Shown: piece by piece, positions 16,812 through 25,223 of the stretch
How positions within the stretch are numbered: the first letter of the stretch is position 1
Layout: every line of letters begins with the position of its first letter
Notes under the pieces: model-generated
The model's database searches: none
What the model saw: only the letters and a program-made list of their open reading frames with translations
What the model was told of the DNA's origin: nothing
Made by a program: the position numbers and the translations under genes
Assembly: GCA_020848545.1 (NCBI GenBank)
Contig: JADLHZ010000161.1
Span: 21,236 to 85,235 of the forward strand
Length of the DNA: 64,000 bases
Direction of reading: 5' to 3'
Source of the DNA: Deltaproteobacteria bacterium
GTDB lineage: Bacteria > Myxococcota > JADLHZ01

Positions 16812-17741
16812 CTAAGGCGTTGCGGGCTTATTGAGCTTCTTCACGTCGTGGCCGTCGGCCCAGTAGATCGCGCTCGCGTCGAAGGTGACTTGCACGAGCG
16901 AGAGCGTGCCGAGGCTGTCGAGCAAGATGTCGGTCTTGCCGCTCGCCCGATCGAAGCGCTTGAACGCCTGGCGCGGGTTCTTCGCTTTGCCGTACGCGGA
17001 GAAGTACACGAACGTCCCGTCGAGCCAGAAGCGGTTCACCTCGCGCACGATCTCGCGTCTTTCGGCCGTGGCCTTGCTCAGCGCGAAGACGTGCGTGGCG
17101 CCATCCTGCTCGTCGAGGAAGTAGAGCTCGGCGCCGTCGTTTTGCAGCAGCGAGGGCGACGCGTCGGCGAGAAACACCGTCGCTGCGCCCCCGGACTTTG
17201 CCACGCGCATCAACCTCGGCGGCTGCGTCGAATCGAGCCAATAGACACTCGTCTCGTCGACCGCGATCTCCGGCACGAGCGTGAGCCCGGCGTCGGCGAG
17301 CTTTTGCATCGGCCCGCCGCTCTTCGGTGCACGCACCAACGCCGCCGTCGCCGTGCCGCGATCGAACCAATAGAGGTGCGTGGCGTCTTGGCGCACGGAT
17401 CCGCGCTGTGCGTTCGGCGCCACGTCGCTGGCGGCGGTCCCATCGAGCGCGGCCTTGCGCACCGTCGCGAAGCTCGCCTCGCCGGCGCCCTGAGTGAAGA
17501 AGAGGTTCTGCGCGTCGGTGAGCAGATCGAAAAGCGGCTGGTTGCTCGGGACGATCGTCGCGCGCGGCGCGCCGGGCACCGGGTTCAGCCGCCACACGCC
17601 GTCGTCCGCCGTGCCGTAGAGTTGGCCACCGGCAAACGCGAGCAGGGTCTGGCCGTCGACCGCGGTGATCGTCTCGACGCCGGTCGTGACGTTGCCGCCA
17701 CAAGCAGAGAGGAGCGCGATCAGGAGGGCAAAGAGACGCAT
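16812..17741 (-). CDS. lipoprotein with beta-propeller-like repeats
   Basis: This predicted lipoprotein of 309 residues begins MRLFALLIALLSACGG, a short signal peptide with a lipobox ending at Cys14, from the ATG at 17741. The body contains recurrent segments alternating an aromatic strand with a Gly/Ser turn: THLYWFDRGTATAALVRAPK, SVYWLDSTQPPRLMRVAKSGG, AELYFLDEQDGATHVFALSK, FVYFSAYGKAKN and AIYWADGHDVKKL. The pattern is that of a beta-propeller such as DUF5050-like or YVTN-type proteins. It is probably anchored to the outer or inner membrane. It lies close behind the SDR gene (17784), possibly in one transcript. Confidence 0.75.
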   Translation of the reverse strand: MRLFALLIALLSACGGNVTTGVETITAVDGQTLLAFAGGQLYGTADDGVWRLNPVPGAPRATIVPSNQPLFDLLTDAQNLFFTQGAGEASFATVRKAALDGTAASDVAPNAQRGSVRQDATHLYWFDRGTATAALVRAPKSGGPMQKLADAGLTLVPEIAVDETSVYWLDSTQPPRLMRVAKSGGAATVFLADASPSLLQNDGAELYFLDEQDGATHVFALSKATAERREIVREVNRFWLDGTFVYFSAYGKAKNPRQAFKRFDRASGKTDILLDSLGTLSLVQVTFDASAIYWADGHDVKKLNKPATP

Positions 17742-17783
17742 CGGGCGCGCAAGACACAACGGCGCACCTGTCAACGTCAAGCC

Positions 17784-18551
17784 TCAGATCATCTGCGCCG
17801 ACAAACCGCCGTCGATGACCAGCGTGTGGCCGGTCACGAACGACGCCGCGTCCGACGCCAAGTACAGCGCGCCGCCCGCGATCTCTTCCGGCTGCGCCAC
17901 GCGCCCGAGCGGCGTGCCAGCGATGACGCGCGCGCTGATCTCCGGGCTCTCAGTGAGCGCCGCCGCGAACTTCGTCTTCACGACGCCCGGCGCGATCGCG
18001 TTGACGCGAATGCCGGCCGGCCCGAGCTCGCACGCCAAGGTCTGCGTCATCGAGATCACCGCGGCTTTGGTCGCGGCGTAGACGCCTTGCAGCGGCGTGC
18101 CGCCGAGCGCGACGACGCTCGCCACGTTGATGATGCTGCCCTGCGCCGAACGGGCGACCAAGTGCTCCGCCACCATCCGCGCCGCGTCGAAGTAGCCCTT
18201 CAGGTTCACCTCGAAGGTCTTCTGCCACTGACCGTCTTCAACCGTGAGCATCGGCCCGAAGTGCGGGTTCGTGGCCGCGTTGTTGACGAGCACGTCGACC
18301 TTGCCGAAGCGCTCGACCGTCGCCGCCACCAACGCCGCGAGATCATCCTTTTTGCCGGTGTGGCAGGCGCGAAAGTCGACCGCGTTGCCCTGCTTCTTCA
18401 TCGCCTCGGCGACCGCCGCGAGCCCGTCGACCTTGCGCGCGGCGAGCATCACCTTGGCGCCGGCCGCGGCGTACGCGCGCGCGATCGCTTCGCCGATGCC
18501 GCGGCTGGCGCCGGTGACGATGGCGACTTTGTCTTTCAGATGGATCGTCAT
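17784..18551 (-). CDS. short-chain dehydrogenase/reductase (SDR)
   Basis: This is a classical cytosolic NAD(P)-dependent oxidoreductase of 255 residues. The nucleotide-binding motif TGASRGIGEAIA is at about residues 14-25. NNAATN follows, and the catalytic Ser, Tyr and Lys are in NVASVVALGG and GVYAATKAAV. The substrate loop APGVVKTKF and the C-terminal FVTGHTLVIDGG are typical. The closest named relatives by pattern are DHRS4/FabG-like enzymes, but the substrate cannot be told from sequence. Confidence 0.93.
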   Translation of the reverse strand: MTIHLKDKVAIVTGASRGIGEAIARAYAAAGAKVMLAARKVDGLAAVAEAMKKQGNAVDFRACHTGKKDDLAALVAATVERFGKVDVLVNNAATNPHFGPMLTVEDGQWQKTFEVNLKGYFDAARMVAEHLVARSAQGSIINVASVVALGGTPLQGVYAATKAAVISMTQTLACELGPAGIRVNAIAPGVVKTKFAAALTESPEISARVIAGTPLGRVAQPEEIAGGALYLASDAASFVTGHTLVIDGGLSAQMI

Positions 18552-18619
18552 GCCGCGCCGTTTACGCAGGACCCGACTCGATTGCGAGCCTTCGCGGTTC
18601 TCGGGTACATTAAACGCTT

Positions 18620-19381
18620 ATGACGTCCGTCCGCGGGCCAGGACCAGGGCCGCACATTCGCATCAACGGCGAAGAGATTACGACGCGTCCCACGGGACCG
18701 CTCGGGCCGGTGCCGTCGCAGAAGCCCGCCACGCAAAAGCCGGTGACCGCACCGCCGCCGGGATCGGAAGCACGCCAAGAGGAGATGTTCGACTCGGCGC
18801 ACCAGATGTCCTTGCGCGGCGAGCAGGCGGCGCAGGCGCTCTCCGGCAACAAGAAGGCGAAGAAGAAGAAGGACGTCAAGAAGAAGAACAAGAGCGCCCT
18901 CGACGACTTGCTCGGCGACAACAAGCGCGTCGACGGCGTGTTTCCCGACGGCGATCCGCACAACAAGCAGGAAGAAGCGTTCCAGCAAGCGGCGGAGTTC
19001 GAAGAGAAGGTGCTCGACAGCGATCTCACCTTCTCGCGCAAGGCGGGCCAAGTCCAAGTCGGCGACGACGTCTTCCGCATCGATCTCGACGGCGAAAAGG
19101 GCGCGCTCGTCGCCGGCGAGTCGAGCGCGGAGATCACGGGCAGCTTCGACATCGACGTCGATGACGACGCCGAAGCCACGCAGACGCGCGGGGTCGCGCC
19201 GCCGCCGCGCCCGAGCGTGTCGACGCCGGCATCGCCGCCCACCGCGCAGCAAACGCAAGCGCCGCCCACCGTCGGCCCCTCGCTGCGTAACGTTCCCGAA
19301 GACACCATCCCGAACGTCGAGATCCCGACCTCCGAGACCGGCTTGCGCAAGATGCTCGGCCTCAAAACCAAAGCGAAGTGA
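18620..19381 (+). CDS. uncharacterised Lys-rich and Pro-rich soluble protein
   Basis: No family recognised. The 253-residue product starts MTSVRGPGPGPHIRINGEE. Residues 1-50 are Pro/Thr-rich. A lysine-rich block (NKKAKKKKDVKKKNKS) lies at about 77-92, then an acidic central part with DDVFRIDLDGEKGALVAGE and FDIDVDDDAE. A Pro/Thr/Gln linker precedes a short C-terminal helix ETGLRKMLGLKTKAK. There is no signal peptide or membrane span. The Pro-rich, signal-less N-terminus resembles those of the giant proteins at 20964 and 32696 in composition only. Confidence 0.7.
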   Translation: MTSVRGPGPGPHIRINGEEITTRPTGPLGPVPSQKPATQKPVTAPPPGSEARQEEMFDSAHQMSLRGEQAAQALSGNKKAKKKKDVKKKNKSALDDLLGDNKRVDGVFPDGDPHNKQEEAFQQAAEFEEKVLDSDLTFSRKAGQVQVGDDVFRIDLDGEKGALVAGESSAEITGSFDIDVDDDAEATQTRGVAPPPRPSVSTPASPPTAQQTQAPPTVGPSLRNVPEDTIPNVEIPTSETGLRKMLGLKTKAK

Positions 19382-19481
19382 GCTGATCGCTCTTACGGCA
19401 AATGTCTCACATTGCACGCCGACCATTGAGCCGAAGTCGACTTTCGTCTAGGGCACCCAACTCATAAGGAGACCCCTCACC

Positions 19482-19709
19482 ATGAAGACTGCCCTTCTTG
19501 CCCTCGGTACCCTCTTTTTCATCGCCTGCGGCCAACCGCCGTGTGATCAGCTCGCCGCCAAGTGCGCGGCGTGCACGAACACCGCTGGCAAGGCCGCGTG
19601 TGACATCTCCGTCGCCGTCAAAGGCCTCCCCGGCGGCCAAGATGCCTGCCAGGCGGTGTTGAACGCGAAGACGTACGACGCCGACAGCGCGTCCTGCAAA
19701 GCGAACTAA
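19482..19709 (+). CDS. small cysteine-rich lipoprotein
   Basis: The 75-residue product is MKTALLALGTLFFIACGQ followed by a cysteine-rich mature part. The lipobox is FIAC with Cys16. Six further cysteines (CDQLAAKCAACTN, AACDIS, DACQAV, SCKAN) suggest disulphides. The Shine-Dalgarno AAGGAG lies 14 bases before the ATG. A strong intrinsic terminator follows at 19729-19766, so this is a monocistronic gene. No function is known. Confidence 0.85.
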   Translation: MKTALLALGTLFFIACGQPPCDQLAAKCAACTNTAGKAACDISVAVKGLPGGQDACQAVLNAKTYDADSASCKAN

Positions 19710-19728
19710 TTTTTTGTCGTAAACAATG

Positions 19729-19766
19729 AAGCCCCGGGATCGATTCGTCGGCCCCGGGGCTTTTTT
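19729..19766 (+). terminator. Rho-independent terminator of the small lipoprotein gene
   Basis: AAGCCCCGG (19729-19737) pairs with CCGGGGCTT (19753-19761) around a 15-base loop, followed by TTTTTT. It lies 20 bases after the stop codon at 19709. Confidence 0.9.
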
Positions 19767-19858
19767 GCGTCTTCAAGTCCAGCAAACGTGCGCGCGCAGC
19801 GCGCGAGGGCGCGAGCCCGACGCTCGCAGATCTCGAAGCCATGCGGCGATTGAGCTAG

Positions 19859-19893
19859 GCCCCCTCAAAGGGGGCTCCGGCGCGCAGCGCCGG
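19859..19893. terminator. tandem GC hairpins between convergent genes
   Basis: GCCCCCT-CAA-AGGGGGC (19859-19875) and CCGGCGC-GCA-GCGCCGG (19877-19893) are two stable hairpins between the small lipoprotein (plus) and the prenyl synthase (minus, ending 19940). There is no T-run. They may stop minus-strand transcription or be short palindromic repeats. Confidence 0.4.
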
Positions 19894-19939
19894 TGGGGTG
19901 GCCCGACAAAGATGACGAAACGAGCGCAGCGAGTTTCAG

Positions 19940-20845
19940 TCATCGGTCGCGGTCGATCAGGTACTTGGCGATCGCGGAGAGGGCCTGCGCGTTCGCACCG
20001 AGCGCGTCGATCTCTGCGAGCGCCTTTTTCAAGCAGTCCGCAGCGCGCGCCTTGGCGCCGTCGATGCCGAGCACGTCGACGTACGTCGTCTTGCCGGCCG
20101 CGGCGTCCGAGCCCTGTGGCTTGCCGAGCGTGGCAGAGTCTTGCGTCACGTCGAGCACGTCGTCGATGATCTGAAAGCCGAGACCGGCGTGCTGAGCGAA
20201 GCGGCGCAAGCGTTCGACGGTGTCCGGGTTGGCGCCGCCCATGATCGCGCCGCAGACGACGGCGGCGACGAAGAGCGCGCCGGTCTTCATGCGATGGATG
20301 TCGACGAGCTGCTGCTCCGTCTGCTTCTTGCCGGTCGCCTGGATGTCGAGCACTTGGCCGCCGACCATGCCGGCGCTGCCCGCCGCGTGCGCGACTTCGA
20401 GCACGCACCGCGCCGCGCGTGAACCGAGCGCGCCACCGTCGCTGCCAGACACTTGCTTCGCGACCTTGCCGATCACGTAGAACGCGTCGGTCAGGAGCGC
20501 GTCGCCAGCGAGGATCGCCATGCCTTCGCCGTACACCTTGTGGTTCGTCGGCCGGCCGCGGCGCAGGTCGTCGTTGTCCATCGCCGGGAGGTCGTCGTGG
20601 ATCAAAGAGTACGAGTGGATCATCTCGAGCGCGAGCGCCGGCGCCAATGCGTCTTCAGCGCGGCCGCCGACCGCTTCGGCCGCGGCGAGAGCGAGGATCG
20701 GCCGCAGGCGCTTGCCTCCGGCGAGCAAGCTGTACTCGGTGGCCTCGCGCAACGCTTGCGGGCTGCCGTCCGGATACACCTTCTTCAGCTCGGCTTCGAC
20801 GAGCGCCCGGCGCTCCTTCAAGTACGGTTCGAGTTGGAATGCCAT
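19940..20845 (-). CDS. ispA: polyprenyl synthetase, farnesyl/geranylgeranyl diphosphate synthase
   Basis: The enzyme condenses isopentenyl diphosphate with allylic diphosphates to give C15 or C20 products. The 301-residue protein starts MAFQLEPYLKERR at the ATG at 20845. The first Asp-rich motif is in SLIHDDLPAMDNDDLRRG, the second in FQIIDDVLDVT, with LLAGGKRLRP before and GEGMAILAGDALL between. Residues ahead of the first motif (HSYSLIHDD) match E. coli IspA, favouring a farnesyl-type product, though chain length is not certain. It probably feeds the hpnC/hpnD products encoded at 29.4-31.2 kb. Confidence 0.93.
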   Translation of the reverse strand: MAFQLEPYLKERRALVEAELKKVYPDGSPQALREATEYSLLAGGKRLRPILALAAAEAVGGRAEDALAPALALEMIHSYSLIHDDLPAMDNDDLRRGRPTNHKVYGEGMAILAGDALLTDAFYVIGKVAKQVSGSDGGALGSRAARCVLEVAHAAGSAGMVGGQVLDIQATGKKQTEQQLVDIHRMKTGALFVAAVVCGAIMGGANPDTVERLRRFAQHAGLGFQIIDDVLDVTQDSATLGKPQGSDAAAGKTTYVDVLGIDGAKARAADCLKKALAEIDALGANAQALSAIAKYLIDRDR

Positions 20846-20963
20846 GTGTTGCGTCCTTGGGCGCTCGCTACACAGCGAGCGCACCTTTGTCCACCGACCT
20901 CGCGGGCGTGACGAAGAAGTCACTCTTTCGACCGCCGCTGTGGACCCTCGGGTAGCATGCAGC

Positions 20964-23900
20964 ATGGCCACGAGCACCATCCGCGGCGATGCTCCGAGCG
21001 CTCAGAGTCTACAGGTCCCGGTGAACGAACCGGAGCTGCCGGCGGTCGGCGAAGGCGATGCGCGCCCGGGCGAGCTGTCACCCACCGCGAAGAGCGCCAA
21101 GGACGCCTACGACCGCGGGCAGGCGAGTAAGATCCCGGATCGCGCGCGCACCGAAGCGTTCGTCAAAGAGAAGATGGAGCCGGGCGATCTGAAGGCGCTG
21201 CTCGCATCGGTCGGGGCGACGCCGCTCGGCGAAAAACCGACGGGAGAAGTCGCCGGCGAAAACGCGATCGGCTTCCGCGCGACGGCCAATGACTTGCTCG
21301 CGCCGAACCCCCTCGACGCGGGCGATCTCATCGGGTTGCAGGCGATCGCTGAGCTGCTCGCGAGCGGCCAGATGGCAGGCGTGCCACCGGAGCTCGTCGA
21401 GGCGATGAAGGATCTCGCTGCGCTCTCTGAGGGCACCTTCGCCGCGTTGACCAGCGACGCGCTGCCCAAGGGGCTCGATCCCAAGCTCGTGCAAGACATG
21501 AAGCGCGAGCTCGAAAGGCTAGGCATCGACCCGAAGAGCATCGGCAAAGAGACGAAGGCGCTGACGGAGAAGCTCGAAGCGGAGCTGCACGGCAAGGCCA
21601 GCGAGCGCATCCGCGTGCTCGAGAAGATCTTCGGACCGCTGCCGAAGGAAGTGATGCAGCAGCTCGTGAAGATGTCGCCGCGCACGCTCGCCCTCCTCGC
21701 TGCGTGCCGACAGACGGCGGGGGCGCCGAAGACGAACACGCCGCCTGCGCCGAACGCGCCAAGCACGCCCACGGGGCCGAGTCAGGACGAGATCGAGAAG
21801 ATGCTCGGCGGCTTGGGACCGCTGACCATCCCGCGCCACGACGAGACGACGGCGACCCAACGCCAAGGCATGGAGAACCTGTTCAGCAACATGCTCGCGA
21901 ACGGCGCCGACATCGAGCAGCTGATGATGGTCGCCATGTTCAACGCGCGCTCGTTCGGCAAGGACGAGCTCAAAGAAGCGCTCGAAGAGATGCAGAAGGT
22001 CAACGGCAAGAAGCGCCAGCAACGCGAGTTCATGCAGAAGATGCGCGAGCAACGGACGAAGATGGAGCGCGACCTCCGCGAGCGCTACGACGCGCGCGTC
22101 CGAAACGGCGAGATCGATCCCACGCTCTTCACCTTCGACGATTTCAAGGAGTCGCAAAAGTTCGACGTGTTCTCGGCGACCGGCGATGCCATGCCCGGCA
22201 CCGACGCGAGCGAGGCCGGCAGCTACGAGTTCGCCATGGGCGACGACGTCAGCGTGCCAACACCGCCGCCGCCGGAGTCAGGGGGCGGCGTCGAGATCTC
22301 GCAGCGCGCGGAGATGCCGCCCGGCGTGAGCGAAGAGACCTTTGCGTCGCGCCTGCACATCTCGGTCGAGGAGCTGCACCAACTGATGGCGCTCTACGAC
22401 ACCATCCCCGACGAGACCCTGCGCAGCATGACCGGCACCGGCAGCGCGGGGCGCATGAGCTTCGTGCAGTGGTTGACGCGCTTTCAAGACGGCGGCGGCG
22501 TCGGCTTGGAGGCTGTAGAAGGCGGCGCGTCGCAGAGCCAGAAGGTGCAGGCCTTCTTGAGCACCTATCCGGCGAAGGTCGAGGAGAAGAACGCCGACAT
22601 CGCCGCGAACAACGAACGCCGCGCCGCCCGCGACGCCGAGCGCGACCGGATCAAGGACGCCTTCGGCCTCGACGACGACCAAGCGCGCAAGCTGCAGAAC
22701 GAATACAAGAACAAGTTCGCCGACCAGTACGCGACCTTCGACGACTATGCGATGGACGAGGTCGGTCTCTCCAAGCAGAACAAGAGCGAGAACAAGAGCA
22801 CCGTCGATACGCGCTTCGATACCAGCGCGCGCGACGCCAAGATCGCCGGCTTCGCCGCGCTGATGCAGTTCGCCGACGACTATGGCCTCTCGAAGGGCGA
22901 GGCCCTCGCGCTGCTCGACTACTTCCGGAAGATGAACGATCGCCCGAACACCGACTTCGGCATGGTGCCGGGTGAGCTCTTCGAGTACTTGCAGGACAAC
23001 GTCGACGGGTTCAGCGAAAACCACCCGGAACGGAACGGCGAAGCGGTGTCGAGCTGGCTGACGAACGTCGCCGCGGTGCCGCCACCGGAGCTCACGGGAT
23101 CGACCGAGGGCGATCCGAGCTTCCAAGATCTCATGGGCGAAATGAACAACCCCGCCATGACGAGCGACGGCAAGGTGCGCGACAGCCACGACGAAGACAG
23201 CTACCGCAAGAAGGCGCGCGAGCTCAGCGAGAAGATCGACGCGTTCGGCGACGCCCACATCAAAGACCAGCGCCCCGCAATCGACGCGCTCCTCCAAGAC
23301 TACTTCCGCCAAATGATGATGGAGGCGTACTTCACCGCGCAGGACGACAACGAGGGCAAGCGCAAGTGGTACGACCCGGAGGCGGCGTATCAGAAGATCG
23401 TCGACAAGCTGAAGCAGCTCGGCGAGGACCAGCGGGGCTTCGGCTGCGACTACGTCGAGCTGCGTGTCGCCGAGTTCGCGCGTGACATGACCGCGTCGCT
23501 CTCGAAGTCGGCCCGCGATGCGCTCGGTGAAACGGCGCGCGACGCGGCCATTGGCGCAGGGGCCGCCGTTGTGGCCGATCTCGGCGCCAGCGTTGCGAGT
23601 GGCATCGGCGTCTTCTTCTTGCCCATCACGCTGCCAGCGGCAGCGATCGGCGGCGCGCTCGCCGGCGCGTTCGAGCCATGGGGCAACGATCTCTACTCGG
23701 CCTTCCTGCCGGAGAACACCTTCGGCAACGTCGAAGACGACGACGACGACGACACCCAAAACTGGGAGCTCTTCGACGAGCAGGAGCGTGAACGATACAA
23801 CAAGGACAACAAGAACGAAGGCGAGGACTCGAAGAAGCAACAAGGCATGTGGTTCTCGACCCGCCCGAACGACGCTTGCCTGTTCGAGCTCTTGAAGATG

Positions 23901-24662
23901 CTTGGAGAGAACAAGTACTTCGGCTCGCAGTGGGGCATCGACCCGGACGACCACAAGCTCGCGTTTGGCTTTGCGCAGGGGGGCCGCGAGTCACGCGAGG
24001 TCAGCGGAATCCCGACCTCGAACCTGCGCAACGATGTCTTCGAGACCTCTGACAACAACGGCCGCGTCGAGAACGAGGCCTACGCCGCCGCGGCCGCGCA
24101 GAAGTTCATGGAACAGGGTGACGCGTACGGTAGCGCCGCCGATCGCAACCGCATGAAGTTGCCCGGCACGAGCAGCCGCGATCTCAACGGCGACGGCACC
24201 GTCGACGCCGCCGATCTCGCGATCGCCGACGGCGAGGTGCAGCAGCTGATGCAGTTGGGCGGCGGCGACGCGCTCGAAGCGGCCCTGAGACAGCGCGCGA
24301 TCATCGCCGCCATCATCAAGGCGCGTGAGAAGGCCGTCGAGGGCCGTGAGCGCGCCGCGACGCAACAAGAGCAGCTCCAAAGCTACTTGCTCGTCCCCGA
24401 CGCGCCGCCAGAGCCCGCGCCGGGGGAAGGCAACGGCGAATCGGGCGAGGGCCGTGCGCTGCGCCAGATCACGCTCGCCGACCTCGACGCGAAGATCCAA
24501 GGCTGGCGCGACGGGCTCGATTCCTTGAGCGAGCTCGGCGAAGAGCAGCAGCTGCACCTGCAGATCCTGATGGACCGCTTCACGCAAATCCAAACGATGC
24601 TCTCGAACTTGATGAAGAAGGTCGCCGACACCAACCAAAACATCATCGCGAACTTGAAATGA
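20964..24662 (+). CDS. giant helical protein 1, candidate secreted/translocator-like protein with adjacent TPR chaperone
   Basis: No named family recognised. The ATG at 20964 gives 1232 residues; upstream in-frame codons overlap the divergent prenyl synthase. There is no Sec signal peptide. The N-terminal 50 residues are Pro/Glu-rich; most of the rest is charged helix with coiled-coil character (KKRQQREFMQKMREQRTKME). A long Gly/Ala/Val-rich hydrophobic stretch at about 860-903 (AAIGAGAAVVADLGASVASG onward) could insert into a membrane. An EF-hand-like loop DLNGDGTVDAAD is at 1073-1084. The last 65-70 residues (LADLDAKIQGW to SNLMKKVADTNQNIIANLK) are shared with the protein at 32696. It is ATGA-coupled to a TPR protein, a layout like type III translocator and chaperone; that role is inference. 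Confidence 0.8.
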   Translation: MATSTIRGDAPSAQSLQVPVNEPELPAVGEGDARPGELSPTAKSAKDAYDRGQASKIPDRARTEAFVKEKMEPGDLKALLASVGATPLGEKPTGEVAGENAIGFRATANDLLAPNPLDAGDLIGLQAIAELLASGQMAGVPPELVEAMKDLAALSEGTFAALTSDALPKGLDPKLVQDMKRELERLGIDPKSIGKETKALTEKLEAELHGKASERIRVLEKIFGPLPKEVMQQLVKMSPRTLALLAACRQTAGAPKTNTPPAPNAPSTPTGPSQDEIEKMLGGLGPLTIPRHDETTATQRQGMENLFSNMLANGADIEQLMMVAMFNARSFGKDELKEALEEMQKVNGKKRQQREFMQKMREQRTKMERDLRERYDARVRNGEIDPTLFTFDDFKESQKFDVFSATGDAMPGTDASEAGSYEFAMGDDVSVPTPPPPESGGGVEISQRAEMPPGVSEETFASRLHISVEELHQLMALYDTIPDETLRSMTGTGSAGRMSFVQWLTRFQDGGGVGLEAVEGGASQSQKVQAFLSTYPAKVEEKNADIAANNERRAARDAERDRIKDAFGLDDDQARKLQNEYKNKFADQYATFDDYAMDEVGLSKQNKSENKSTVDTRFDTSARDAKIAGFAALMQFADDYGLSKGEALALLDYFRKMNDRPNTDFGMVPGELFEYLQDNVDGFSENHPERNGEAVSSWLTNVAAVPPPELTGSTEGDPSFQDLMGEMNNPAMTSDGKVRDSHDEDSYRKKARELSEKIDAFGDAHIKDQRPAIDALLQDYFRQMMMEAYFTAQDDNEGKRKWYDPEAAYQKIVDKLKQLGEDQRGFGCDYVELRVAEFARDMTASLSKSARDALGETARDAAIGAGAAVVADLGASVASGIGVFFLPITLPAAAIGGALAGAFEPWGNDLYSAFLPENTFGNVEDDDDDDTQNWELFDEQERERYNKDNKNEGEDSKKQQGMWFSTRPNDACLFELLKMLGENKYFGSQWGIDPDDHKLAFGFAQGGRESREVSGIPTSNLRNDVFETSDNNGRVENEAYAAAAAQKFMEQGDAYGSAADRNRMKLPGTSSRDLNGDGTVDAADLAIADGEVQQLMQLGGGDALEAALRQRAIIAAIIKAREKAVEGRERAATQQEQLQSYLLVPDAPPEPAPGEGNGESGEGRALRQITLADLDAKIQGWRDGLDSLSELGEEQQLHLQILMDRFTQIQTMLSNLMKKVADTNQNIIANLK

Positions 24663-25114
24663 CCACGACGCCCACGAAAGCTCCCGCGACGACGCCTACG
24701 AGGGCGAAGCCGTCGCTCGCGACCGAGCAGCTCGCCGCCCTGCGCGCCCACGGCCTCGCGCAGATCGCCCAAGGGCAAGCGCAAGCCGCCGCCGCGAGCC
24801 TGAAGCTCGTGTGCCGCGCCGATCCGAACGACGCCGTCGCGCACAAGGTCTATGGCACGGCCGCCGCGCGCATCGGCCGGCACCGGGACGCGTTCGTGGC
24901 GTTGACCCGCGCGGCCGAGCTGACCCCGAACGACATCGAGATCCACTGCGTCCTCGCCGAGCTGGCGATCGGCATGGTCCAGTACAAGGCCGCTTTTGCG
25001 CATCTGCAAACCTGCCTGAAGCTCGACCCGAAGTCCGCGCATCCGCACGGGATCCGCGCACGCATGCTCGTCCGCAAGCTGCAGCGGGCCCTAGAAGAAG
25101 CTGTCAAGCACTGA
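24659..25114 (+). CDS. small TPR protein, putative chaperone of giant protein 1
   Basis: The 151-residue product overlaps the giant gene by ATGA. After a Thr/Pro/Ala-rich N-terminus of about 22 residues come about three TPRs: LRAHGLAQIAQGQAQAAAAS, GTAAARIGRHRDAFVAL and AELAIGMVQYKAAFAHLQTC. A C-terminal helix RARMLVRKLQRALEEAVKH follows. Segments PNDIEIHCVLAEL and LDPKSAHPHGIRARML recur almost unchanged in the TPR protein at 32110. Size and three-TPR layout resemble SycD/LcrH class II chaperones of type III secretion. Binding to the giant is inferred from coupling and from the repeated pairing. Confidence 0.8.
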   Translation: MTTTPTKAPATTPTRAKPSLATEQLAALRAHGLAQIAQGQAQAAAASLKLVCRADPNDAVAHKVYGTAAARIGRHRDAFVALTRAAELTPNDIEIHCVLAELAIGMVQYKAAFAHLQTCLKLDPKSAHPHGIRARMLVRKLQRALEEAVKH

Positions 25115-25139
25115 AAAAGGTCCCAGGGACCTATTTTTT
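25114..25139. repeat. GGTCCC palindrome, copy 1, overlapping a stop codon
   Basis: AAAAAGGTCCCAGGGACCT followed by ATTTTTT. The first A is the last base of the TGA stop of the TPR gene. The central base is A, so this copy is inverted relative to the others (central T). The hairpin plus T-run could act as an intrinsic terminator. Confidence 0.85.
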
Positions 25140-25176
25140 GTCCAACTTCTGAACACCGAGGATCCCTCGTTTCTGG

Positions 25177-25205
25177 TTGACGGTTTCGGCCCGCCGAAGT
25201 ACCCG
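25177..25205 (+). promoter_or_regulatory. possible promoter/operator upstream of the mevalonate operon
   Basis: TTGACG (25177-25182) is followed at 17-base spacing by TACCCG (25200-25205), a poor -10. The spacer contains the inverted repeat TTCGGC-CC-GCCGAA (25185-25198). It lies within the 84-base gap ahead of fni, after the palindrome. Weak evidence. Confidence 0.25.
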
Positions 25206-25223
25206 CCGCCGCCGGACAATTGT

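Noticed and set aside
22278..23954. Minus-strand open frame (558 codons) opposite giant protein 1
   Set aside because: Leu/Val/Arg-rich antisense shadow; the plus strand is coupled to the TPR gene and has a homologue at 32696.
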